Positions 45,741-57,537 of a DNA stretch of 64,000 nucleotides are shown piece by piece. Position 1 is the stretch's first letter; the number at the start of each line of letters is the position of its first letter. The DNA lies in assembly GCA_002633005.1 (NCBI GenBank), contig NMRA01000546.1:219344-283343 (forward strand), given 5' to 3'. Source of the stretch: Phoronis australis. Taxonomy: Eukaryota > Phoronida > Phoronidae. Under the pieces are notes generated by a model that was not told where the DNA came from, ran no database searches, and saw only the letters and a list, made by a program, of their open reading frames with translations. The translations under genes were made by a program, and so were the position numbers.

Positions 45741-48391
45741 GTAAGAAAAACAACATTTCATTTTTACGAGTGCAAATAATCTAGTCAGAGTGTATCAAAA
45801 CATTTTAAAGTTATCCTCACCACTTCTTCGGCTGGTCCAGATCCGAAAATTTCAAATTGAAAGAAAAGGCTTATGTAGCAGTTGATTGAGTCAAGAAACA
45901 GCCGCAGAGATCCACCCGGATCACAGAATAAACTTGGATTACACGTGATAGCCTGTGTTACCTTACTATTCCATTTTTCGTAGGTGTAAAAATATAATCT
46001 CCTCTATTGCTCTAAACGAAATGTGAGAACAAAATAGTTGCATTGTCAAAGTAGGTCTCCATGTGTACCTTTTAAATATCTCAATCACGAAATTTTGTCT
46101 TCGAGAGGAGTAACCGAGAAACCTTTACATGGCATTCCTGGCTCCATCTATTGCTGAAATGATGCACTTTTGTATATGCGTCAGTTAGGCTGACGGTATT
46201 AAGTTTATGCCAGACCTTAACGACTTGTCGGCATATTTAGTAAATATATACAAACTCAACCTTATCACTTAATGAATGTTAAAATTTTCTTAAAGTAGAA
46301 TCTCTTGAGTTGTGACCATATACTAATACGTTATTAATTGGGTCAGATGACCTTGAGAATTTATAAAAATATCAAAAAATTGTACATCCCTAACAAAACA
46401 ACAGTGTCAATCATATTCTCTTGATGGATGTTTGTGAAAGTTTGCAGATATATTGGTATCACGGGTTCGAATTCTTTTCCGAATTTTTTGGCGGATCCGA
46501 TTAGCCGGTTGCTTGTCCCTTAAGGGCGATTTTTTTGTTAGGTTTCCCCTGTACGTTTGGATTTCCAAATGAAAATTGATAACACTTGGCAATTAGGTTC
46601 AAGTGAATTTTAAGAATACGACGCTGCCTTCTTATTTTGCTGTGGAATATTCCCGTAGTTATATTCTACAGCACATAATGGACGTCTGCATTTTTAAAGC
46701 TGCAATCCGCTTTTCTATGGGCCAATCAAATTTAAAGATGATTCCGAAGATATTTGTGTTCCTTATGGGGAGCAGCCGATTGACAGTCTTTTTGGATAGT
46801 TCTCCACTACACTCTGGCACACCTCAGTGCTATTTTGTTTTCTGGTTTTCCTCCGTATCTTCAGAATACTGAGGTGGATGGTCATGACATTTACCATACA
46901 CGTTTCTACTAAAGAAGCTATGACATCATCTCATTATGGAGTAGAGTCGAGGTATTTTACGACACCTAGTGGCCATTTTCTTTAATTTCTAGTCTGTTTA
47001 CTGGCGTACATTGTACGCCTCTGTATTGCCGCTACTCTGACCAATATTGTAGAAACTGGCATATGTAATACTTGAACGGCACAGCTAAAAGTGACAATAT
47101 CTGATCCTAAACGTTTTGCAAGATATTTATTGAATCTTTCTGATGTATTTATATGATCGTTATAATAGATGACGAGCATTTTCAGAACGATTCGATCACC
47201 GTAGTTTTTTACCCATTTCTTCACGGGTTATCATAAAACAGGGCAAATGAGTTTGTATTAAAGAGACATTAACACATTTCTAAATGAATTCAATTGATAG
47301 TATGCCACCTAGTGGTCATTCTTGTTACCACCAGACTGTTTCGGCATCTCCCGATCTATTGGATTAACCAGTTGTTAACATAATTATTAAAACTGGCATA
47401 CAGATTCCTATTTGGACCGTGGATGATTTTAGACTGTGTCCGACTAATGTGGTGCCCAGTTGTCACAGTTATATTTTGATTCACTCTGAGGTTCAATAAT
47501 AGTTCTTTAGAAGATCATCATTAAACTTGCAGCAGTATCTACAGGAAAAAGTAGGAGTGGTTTGCAATGTGGCTCAAACTCCACTAGTCTCGAGTCACCA
47601 AGTTGCAATTTTGTTATTTCTGTGGTTTTGCCTTGAAATCGCTCACCGTTGTTCCTGAAATTCTGCGAATAATTTACTATCACGTACACAAAACATGGAG
47701 CATGCTTCGGTTGGATTTCACCTGTATTGGCCCATAGTTGCGTTTCTGTGTTTGTTATGCCCTTCATGTTTGTAGTCTTTCTTCCTCGCTCTTATTTCTT
47801 AGAGGATCAAACAGAATAGCAGGTATGCGACTGTTGAAGAGGACATTCCTGACCTACTTCGTACCCCTTGGAGGCGTTAGTTATGATTACTAGCGTCGGT
47901 CTATTTCCTGATGGTGTTTGAAATAATGACCCTCTGTGGTTTGCACGGAATGCACTGCACACAGTGGGCGTGCAGATCAACGCTCCATGGTGCTTTTGTC
48001 AGTCCAGTGCTGCCAGGAATACCCTTGACACGTCACTGGTCCTTTTCTTGTTGTTGGAGATCTCATGGGTTGGAATCTAAACGTTCGAGTACTCAAAATA
48101 AGTTTTTAAAAATGCATTTTCTGTTTTCCTTTTGTGTGAACTCCGGCAAAGTAAATGTCTATTATGCTGTATCTAAGTTCAGTGCCATTTGAGATTTCAC
48201 ATCTGATCAGCCCTAGATTGGAGCAAAAACCTCGCAAGAAAACTTTCAAAGGTCATTAAGTGCAAACTCGCCTGCTTCGTGTCGTGAAAGCTTTCGGGTA
48301 TTCTTGTGTGCAATCTTTACTCAGAGTTATTTGAGCAGCCGAGATTTTAGATTGAAGTGTTCGTGAAATTCAATGTTTTTTTTGTTTTCAG
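45741..48391 (+). other. Intron inside the DED of copy B
   Basis: A 2.65-kb intron at the same codon position as in copy A (2.54 kb). It lacks the 33-bp minisatellite. Blocks shared with the copy A intron are visible (for example AAAACAACAGTGT at 46396 and TATTTTGTTTTCT at 46832). No exon is seen. Confidence 0.6.
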
Positions 48392-48620
48392 AAAAGCAAG
48401 ACTGCAGAACATAACAAACACTTTGGAACTTCTCAACCAGCTAGAGAGTCAAGCGGTCATTGCGGTTGGGGATTATAAGAAGTTAATCGATATGCTGGGC
48501 CTGCTCAATCTGAACGAGATTAAGGGACAAGTGGAAAAACTGGCACGTGATATAAGTGCACTTGGTATGAGAGATTATGTTGACCTTCTTCCCATGAACA
48601 CTCAGCTGCCACTTGTATAG
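48392..48620 (+). CDS. Death effector domain, C-terminal half and stop (copy B)
   Basis: Terminal exon after acceptor TTTTGTTTTCAG, phase 2 in. It encodes RLQNITNTLELLNQLESQ, then VGDYKKLIDMLGLLNLNE, then VEKLARDI and a short tail ending MNTQLPLV before TAG at 48618-48620. It matches copy A along the whole domain. The helix 6 RxDL motif is again not conserved (L-N-E-I at this place). With 45629-45740 it gives a complete C-terminal DED. Confidence 0.75.
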
Positions 48621-48868
48621 ATGTACTGGCTGTATGTGAAGAGCTATGTTATTATGGTTTTGAAAAAGAAGTAATGCCAGTTGCTAAAGATGCTGTTTCT
48701 CATCATTTTATTTGAGATATCAACATCTAGTGACTTACATGAGAACTGTGTGTACAACTACGATAAGTTTAGAGAAAAACACCACAACTGATGCATTTGC
48801 GAACAGAAGTGAACATCTATAAAAACCTGTAGTAATTCCAATCATTACGTAGTTGTTATCTGATAGTG

Positions 48869-48874
48869 AAATAA
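48869..48874 (+). terminator. Polyadenylation signal of gene B
   Basis: AATAAA lies 249 bases after the stop codon of the DED B exon, followed by A-rich and then GTGCCTTGTT (GT-rich) sequence, as expected for a cleavage site. This supports 48392-48620 as a true last exon. Confidence 0.5.
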
Positions 48875-48889
48875 ACAAATACTAAAAAC

Positions 48890-51800
48890 AGTGCCTTGTT
48901 TCATTAGGGTGCTCATGAAATATTATCATTCACCTAACAAGTATTTCTCTTAATTAAAATGGTCACCGGTTCTGGGATGGTTTCCGATACACCAAAGGAG
49001 CCATAGTTGTTTGTGAATTAGAAAATCATTACCATATTTACAATTTATTGAGACTACTCATATTTAAGCTTTCTTTGAAATGCATATAAACAAAATCTGT
49101 GTAGGTATAAGTATGTATGCGTGACTGCGTCTAATATATCCTACAGCTGAGATATACCGGTTATAAATGCTAAGTCTGCGTTAGGCAACAGTTGAGTTAA
49201 TAAATCCATTTTGCTAAACGTGTTGTTCAACTTTTCAGGTGTATAAATTTCCCAACCACTGGCATCAGTCCCAGCGTCACCTAACGTTCTCTGAGTTGCT
49301 CTGATCAGTGGACAACGACCATACAGTGGACGATCAACGTCACACGTGACATCACGCTGCCCCTTGAAATCCCGATCGAATACAGAACGTTCAAGTCAGT
49401 GACAATGAACTCCACATGAATCTGCGCCTAAAAACCTGTTCGTATCTAGCTGAAATGTTTTGAAGCTGAATATGATGCAGCTCCTTCAACCTTCCACTGA
49501 TGTTTACAGCGCGGTGATAATCAATTAGTACCGTTTTTCATTCAGTTGCACATGTATTTTAGTTGAAGTGCATAGTAGGATCTCGATTTACTGTCTCAAA
49601 TGTACACTTCTCAAATCCACTTTGCCATCGTTTAAAAGGCTCCAATGAGTTGAATCCTTCCACAGTATTCATTGAGTTAAACTCCTCCACAATATTCACG
49701 AAAGGCTCCAGAGAGTTGAACCTTTCCACAAAGGCACCGTATATGATTAAATCCATGAAAGACTTAAAGGATTTGATTACTTCCACAATGTCTAAGTTCA
49801 TTAATATCACAATTCGTTGATCATCTCAGGTGTATAACATTTTGCAACTTCCAAAACCAACCGGACATTGCTATTTCTCATGAATACTCCGTTATGGTGC
49901 CGGATTTGTACGTTATTACTGTCGTTATTAATCTCCATTTTCAGGGGACTAGAGTAGTTCTAAATATTTGTTCTAAAAACAAAATGTTTTCCGTTGTGCG
50001 AATGTCCAGCTCAATATTAAGGAACTGCAGTTATACATGTATATCTAAAAGGGCTAAACATTTGCCCCATCATTATTCATAAAATATATTTAAATGGCTT
50101 AAATGTTGTAATATGGGTAAATTGTACAGTCCAGCCCATGGACTACCCTAACCCCAGCTGCGCCCTCTATTGTAAGACGTTTAACAAATAGTAGTTGAAT
50201 GTAAACTTAAAAACAATAACGATCAGGATTTTCTGCTCGCAATAATTCAAGCAGAGACCACGGAGAGTGGCATTTGAGGGTATTGCAGAATATTTTGACC
50301 TCAGTTCTGTTAAAACGATCTAATCTAGTCCGCCAACGTGCACTCTACTTAGTGGAAGCAGAGCTTGGGACATATGGTGAACATATATTATATTTTTCTT
50401 CTTAAATATTTTTGTTTTACCGTCTGTTACCTGTTAGCCCTTTTTCGTTTTTGCGTCGCTGTGCAGGGTTGCTGTATCACTCCGCGCACGCATATTTCCA
50501 CAACCATTTTGATGATCAATAATTGTAATGTTTAACCAACTTACTACCTCTTACAGTCTTATTTTTAACATATTTGTTGAACAGCATTTCAACTATTGTA
50601 AATGTATTAATAATGATAATGATTTATCATTATTTGTTAATCTCTACTTTTACTCAGTCGTAATAAATGATTCATTTTGCCTACTTCCAGTCTCAGGTTC
50701 ATGGATAAAATGGATACAACATAAACTGCCGGCTTTAACAACTTCACGTCAGGCAGATGTCCCTGCGTACACCCATAACAGACCCAACACTCAGTCCGAA
50801 GGGTATCGATTATGTGGTGGGTTGCATCTATGTACAATGTAGGAATGTTAAGTGACTTGTTAACAGTACGGCTAAACGCCGCGAAGCTGACAAACTGCCA
50901 CATTGATCAAACCTACAGGCTGTAAGCTGTCGGCGGGCGGTAAACAATACAGCACATCACCTTTTTAATACTAGTTCCAGATTTGTCATTAGCATAACAA
51001 AACAGCATTTGTTTGTTTTCAAACGTTTAAAGTTCAGTCACAATTATTTGTTTTCTTGTGACAAGTTCAGCGTGACCTCCGGTCTCTAATCACGTAGTTT
51101 ATTCATGTTTTGATCTTCTTCAGCAGATATGGAAGGCATAAATTGTTGTTTATCTACCAAAATAAGACTAAAAAGTTGTGAAGGGAAACCTGATAACGTT
51201 TATTTATGACGTTTTACCAATAATCATCTACACATGACAACTATTTTGTTGATGACGCAATGAATAATTGGATGCTGAGTCTGACACCAGTGAAGCGTAG
51301 GGAGAGTTTGTTCAAGTCAGAATGTGTATTCAAATAACTGATACATAAGTTATTCTCAGATTTACGACTTCACTTAAGATTATGTAGGACCTAATTGAAG
51401 ACAGTTATTTGAAAGTCAATTACAAGAATATTTACGTCGCGTCAACCAGTAAATACGTATAATTTCTGAAAAAAGAACGATAAAGGATTATAAAAATGCA
51501 TTTGATACTTACGAGTCATTGTTATCATATCACGGATACTAGTTTTACATGTAAGTCACCTCTTCATGTTTAATGAAGGTACATTCATATCAAAAATACC
51601 TTCGATTTTAATGAAACATTTTACTAAAAACTTGCAGATGCCTCTCCCAAACGTTGTTATTAATTCGGTTAGTTATATAGTTAAGTTTCAATCCCCAAAT
51701 TAACTTTTAAAATGTAATGCCAGTTAAGGCGTTTTTTAAAAACAGTGGACGTGTTTGTCTATCTAACATTTCAGTAAACTTATGAAAATAGAAATACAAA

Positions 51801-53339
51801 GGGAGTATTTGAGTTTGACTGCAAATTTATAATAAAAAAACAGCGAACCGTTTTCGAAAGCTCGAGCTCCTGAGTTCAGATGAAGTTGATGTGCACAAAA
51901 TAGTGATGAATACAAATTGCGACGTTTCTATTAGCCTTGAATAACCAAAATAGAAGGCGATAACGTGTACATGTGCTGAAAAACAAAAATAATTTTTTAT
52001 TGCACGATATCAAAATGTTCAAACCTAACACTACTTCTAACAATCAATTTCACGATGATGGCACTTTCTTAAACTTTGTCTGTGCAATAACTGCATAAAA
52101 CGATCCCCAAGATATATATACATAGTCGTAACAGCGGTACGATATTAGCGCACTGGCTTAAAATGCCATTTTCACGTGCTGATGAATCTGACATCATGAA
52201 ACCAACCACAAAATGAAAACTAGAAATACTGCGCGCGAGATGGATACAGCGAAACGTCAAACTGCTGATGAAACTCACGGATTTTGTGGAGATATACTTT
52301 TTTCACAGCTCGCTGTATTCGCCAACACTAACTCAAACACGGTCACAGCGACTCTATTTTGGTGCATCCATTCTCAACGGCCGTATGCACGCAGATACAC
52401 AATTCTTTCAGGTCAAAATTACGATTTCCTTCTTTTTCCATGGCATCTATGGACACATCTTTGATGGAATATTATGGCGACTCTCTGAATGAAAGGACTT
52501 TCAGTGCAAACAGAAGTGCTCTAGACACGGAGGGAGATTAAAATTCAGTGACCCCTTTGACATTTTTAACTTCAAGCGGGTTTGGGACTCGTGTTTTTAT
52601 GTCATAAATGTTTTCAGGCAAGATGACAATTCTCAAACGAAGATGTAGAACTTATTTTGTAATAAAAAAACTGTTCTTACTGATGTGTGAGATCTGACTG
52701 ATAAAGGAGATATTCCAAAGTACACAGGTACCAGGAAGAACAACAAACTTTGCACATTTAACGTAATTTCAGTGGTTTCAAATGTAATTTTAAGGGGAAT
52801 TTCAAGCCGTCAACAATCCAAGTATTGTATTTTGGCTTCACCTAAAATAACATAATTTCCGCCCCCGAATACTTCATATTTGTGGTACAGAAGTGCTTTA
52901 AGTGTGACAAGTTTACTCTACAATAACACCGTTTCCTTGGAATTTCCCAAAGGTTCAGTTTCACATGCATAACGCTAGTTATAACCCATCAACTGCGGTT
53001 CCTGTTGCACGGTCTTCATTATCCAACTTACCGAACCAAGTGAACCCGACGATGAGCTTTATTCCTTGCAGATGCAACGAACTATCAGAGACACAGAGGT
53101 GAAAATAGATCAGAAATTAACGCAGATGGCATAAGTCGTTATATGCTGTCACTTTACTTTTTGTTTTCTATGTGGAAACATTATAACGATGAAATAATCC
53201 TGGAAATTGGTAAAAATATAAGTTGATGTCGGGTCTTTCGAAATGACCTCCAACACAATCGGTGAGAAGTACTAAAATATTCTGAGAAATCTAAAACATT
53301 AAAACTTCTTATTGAAAATAGCGATGCAAAATTCCTTTT
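48890..53339. other. No gene recognised
   Basis: AT-rich sequence with short open frames on both strands only. It includes a small imperfect repeat at about 49640-49740 built from GAGTTGAA.CCTTCCACA units, and overlapping short frames at 52.2-52.55 kb without domain character. No tRNA, exon with paired splice sites, or intact mobile element was found. Confidence 0.4.
49640..49740. repeat. Short imperfect minisatellite
   Basis: Three units of GAGTT(G/A)AA(T/C)..TTCCACA separated by GGCTCCA, giving repeating FNSLEPF-like residues on the minus strand. Degenerate and short; probably non-coding. Confidence 0.5.
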
Positions 53340-53725
53340 CTTAACTGTGATGGGTCTACAGTAAGTCTAGATGATGAACAAACCATCAAACAGACATTAA
53401 TCCTAGAGGATGAACAAACCATGCGACAGACAGTAAATATAGAGGTTGACCAAACCGGCTGCAGGCAGTAAATGTAGATGACCAAACCCTGCCACAGACA
53501 GCAAATCTAGAGTACGAAAAGCCCTGGGACAGACAGTAAATCTAGAGGATGACCAAACCCTGCGAAAGGCAGTGAATCTATAGGATGACCAAACCCTGCC
53601 AAAGTCAGTAAATCTAGAGTATGACCAAACCTGCTGCAGGCAGTAAATCTAGGAGATGACCAAACCCTGCGACAGAGAGTAATCCTAGAGAATGTGAACA
53701 CCCTGCGACAGACAGTGTCGGCAAC
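53340..53725. repeat. Degenerate minisatellite, units of about 40-50 bp
   Basis: About eight imperfect units, each with GATGACCAAACCCTGC, then GACAGACAGTAAATCTAGA. Unit length varies by small indels. The minus-strand open frame (53749-53507) derives from the repeat and shows no known domain. Confidence 0.8.
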
Positions 53726-53749
53726 ATGTAACCTGGATTGGGACTTCAA

Positions 53750-56158
53750 AACCTAATGTGCACGTGGATGACGGAGGGTAGGGTGAACTTAAGTCCACTC
53801 AGGGATATGTCCTCTTCCAAGTTAATTTATGTTAATGTCTTGAAGAGTTTTTCATAACTGTCACTGTCCACAGAGTGCGTGCCTCGTGAACGAAGCCAGC
53901 TGTCTTTCAGAGTTGCCGAGCGCGAAGACACAGATTGCGAGAGTGGGCGGCAATCAGGCACAGATCGGTTTGGGGATTAGTGTCGGGGAGGGAAATTAGG
54001 GGCACAGGACCTGGGGCGGATATATGGTGGCGACCGCGATAGATCAGATGGCATTGTTCCGTATACGTCTTCTATGGGAATAATCCCACCCCTGATCAAG
54101 GTAAAGCAGGTGTTTTGGCAATCAGGTACGGAGGCGGAGGTGTTAGAACTAATATGAATGTTAACATTACTAAATGTTCTTGTGATGAATATGATTTTGT
54201 ATCAGTGACGTGTATTCAGCTGAGCATCCGTCAGAGGGCACAACCACCAATACAATGAAGCGAGACACATTGAAGATTCGGAAGATAGATTATGCAATTT
54301 AATTCAAACGCCACTTTCGAACTAACGCAAGTCTTCAACTTTCGATTAACAAGTTTCTGATTACAGGTAATCCTCGCAATGGAATGTAACCAACTTAGAA
54401 TAGCGCACATGGGTGCAATGGAAGCAAACACATTCATTCATTCATTCAGTGATAATTCTTGATCCTACACTGAGTACAGTGGTTTGGCGACATTATATTT
54501 ATATGTAAAGCATTTACTTGTATGATTTTAGAAAACATGGAATTCTAAATCCCTACGTCACTTAGTACTAATCCCATACGCGTTGAATCTATCGAAGAAA
54601 ATACGACCATTTAAAGTTTTCCGTATTCACCTCCCGCACTTCTTCAACAGTGACCTCTGAAATGGAAAGTTCAAAAGGTAGGTCAATGTTGAATCGACGT
54701 CTTCAGTCGGATCGATCATCAAATTTTCCGAATTTAAAGTAATAATGTTGCGGCAGTGTAACTGACACTCGAAATGTAACCAGGCCCTTAACGTAAAATC
54801 TGGAACAAAGCTGCTAATTGTAATCATTCATGTCTCAGTTTTCAATTGCTGAAAACTGTATCGTCTGCAACTCAGGCGCCGATTCATAGGAAGCTACAAT
54901 ATCAAATATTATTGTTTTTAACTATCTCCAGATGTTACAAGTTCACTGCAAAGTTGGCGTTGTTTTCATCTGTGTTACTTCTTTTCAAGAAATAATTCGT
55001 TACTTTTAAATCTCATTCTTTTACAAGAGAAAACATACAACCTACCGCGCAAGTACATACATATAGGATCCGCCATGCGAACAGTCTGGGTGAAGTATTT
55101 AAAAAATCTGCCGAAAAATGTAAGAAACTTAGGAATTTGAAGTGTATGGGATAATTAGGTCTCGGTTGATGAACGGATTATGTCTAGCGGGATATTACTT
55201 CATGTAGGCCACTCTCGGTACGTTTTGTGTATTTATATGAAAAGTATTTATTTATATGATTTTAGAAAACATGGAATTCTAAATCTCTACGTCACTCAGC
55301 AACATTTTATAGTGTTGAATCAAGGCACTCTTGACAGAAATGACATTATTGCTCAACAGGAAATGTTTGGAAATGCATGCCGTGAATGAATTATGATTAG
55401 TTTTTACATGAACACAATGACACTTTCAAAACAAGTACCGTACTCGTCCGGGTTACCGCCCATGTTCGGCTAGGACGTTTCTGGGAAGTCACATTTTGTG
55501 TGATAACCACATCGCTTCCAAATTAGCATGCTGTTTTGCACACGCAAAGTCGGTAGAGCTGCTTTTCAAGTTACATTTGTATACATATGTATGTGAATGT
55601 ATTGTTGTGAACAACCACTGGTTGTATTGTTACATTGTCTGTACACAGCTGGTGTAGTGGGCACAATGAGAACATGTACATGTAGGCTTGGTTTATTGTG
55701 TTGTGTAGCTTAGCAACATTTTTGTCTGAGTGCCTTTAATAAACCTCTCACCACAAAATACATGCAACTGTGTATTTTTTAATTTTAATTGTCAGGCTTG
55801 CTTCGATCCTAAAATTAGTAATAATACTTTTGTTCAAATTTTGAGATACTATTTTCAGTACGACCATTTGCAACTGTGGATAGAAGAGAAGAAGGATTAA
55901 ATACACAAAGATACATGGTTGTGCTCCACGGCCAACTGCAATCATCAACTGAGCGCTGTGCTTCCTCAAGATTTCGGCCCATTAAGTTCAAAATCTCTCC
56001 ACACGGTAAGACCGCAACAGCTGGTCGATGTAGTTGTGTTGCAGTTAACCATAAAATCCTACTACATTTTAATAAATATCGGACACGTACTTACATGTAC
56101 ACGTTGGCATAATCCATGTGCTGCCCTCCACATCCTTCTATCCGCACACTCTGACCAC
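53750..56158. other. No gene recognised
   Basis: No intact domain. A candidate terminal exon (after ATTTTCAG at 55859, reading YDHLQLWIEEKKD and stop) was noted but is too short to support. The segment at 53880-54060 is GC-richer than its surroundings without an open frame of note. A block at about 54500-54560 is repeated near 55235-55290 (GATTTTAGAAAACATGGAATTC). Confidence 0.35.
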
Positions 56159-56162
56159 TTTC

Positions 56163-57537
56163 CTGGGCCCGGTCTCCAATCTCCGTACTCAGACTCATAC
56201 TCATACTCGAGATTTCATACTAAAAATCGTGCTCACTGGAGTCGTACTCAAAAAAGGGTATCTAATGTCGTATTTCCAGTAGACTCTAAACGTACTCAAA
56301 TCTGACACTCATACTCGAGTTGCTGTGGAACTCTTTATGATGTGAAATGCAAAATCACGCAAAGCCGCGCTTTTTCATCGCTCCCTATTGGAATAGACCA
56401 CCCCAAGATCGTCTGCTGTCGCTACAACTACAAGAGTATGTCTATAACGTGGAATTCTGAGTGTTCTGTAACTGTTATTCATTTTTTAGTTTCAATAAAT
56501 ATTCTTATGCCATTTCTCTGATACATTTGGCAATTACTAAGCTTTACTTCTTGAGTTCCTCACCCAGTCCCGAAAATGTCTTAAGAAATTTGTAACAGCT
56601 TATCACATCACATCTCTGTTGCTAATTTAGTCTTGACACAAAACCCATTGCTGTGTAGGCCTACGCTGATGTCAAACTTTGATACTGTATCTTTGTATTT
56701 TACCGGGATGTATCAAGTGAGTTGACATTTGGCACGTGAGTTAAAAAACAATACTTGTGCAGGCATTCAGAGTTCACCAGTGGCAGTGAACGGGACGAGA
56801 CGTCTACTTAGAAATCGGCAAACAAAATCTGGAATTCCATTTGGGGATTGAGGAATTATAGATGACTAAGTTATGATGAGAAATGTACCTGACAGGGAAG
56901 CGAACTTTTTTTAACTTCCCTCCCCTCCTCGTCTTTTGGAAACCCTACAAAACGTAGGCACACATACCGAAATAAGGGCAGCACAAACTTCTCACACGAC
57001 TTTTCCCACAACTGCTTTCGACGCTTGTTATGACTCGCCGACAAGGGATTACAATGCGCCTGTTGCCAGGAATTGTAGAGGTAGAATGGCGGCCATAACA
57101 TACAGTGATAATAAGGTGAAGAATAAGAAGATTTAAGACGAAAACTATTATCTCTGAACTGAAGTTGAAGTGCTGAGATACGGTAAGAGGATTTATTTTT
57201 TTAGATTTGCTGTGTTTCTTGGTTCCCTTTCGATATTTTGTTCTCTGGCTCGTATTTATTTTCGAGTACGATTTCAAGCACACTGCCATACCAAACTTGA
57301 AATTTGAGCATAGACTCCAAATTTTTACTCAAAATCGTACTCGAAATATAGATGAGATACACTTCAGTTCGAGTACACTCGAAAACTGAGTACGTGCTCG
57401 AAATTTCGAGTACAGATTTTTCGAGTATGACATTGAATACACCAAAGCTGAGTCTGTACTCGAATTGAGTATGAAGTGTGAGTTTGAGCATGATTCGAGT
57501 CTGAGTACGGAGATTGGAGACCGGGTCCGGGCCCTGG
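56163..57537. mobile_element. Fold-back (inverted-repeat) element of 1.37 kb
   Basis: The left end, CCTGGGCCCGGTCTCCAATC, and the reverse complement of the right end, CCAGGGCCCGG..GGTCTCCAATC, match for about 45 bases (CTCCGTACTCAGACTC continues in both). Further in, both arms are made of irregular TACTCGA/TACTCAAA repeats for roughly 100-300 bp. No transposase is visible, so this is a non-autonomous element. Target duplications are not obvious. The unique middle (about 56350-57200) has only short unsupported frames. Confidence 0.7.

Noticed and set aside
52213-52541. Three overlapping plus-strand frames
   Set aside because: All three frames are open by chance in the same stretch; none has domain character or splice partners.
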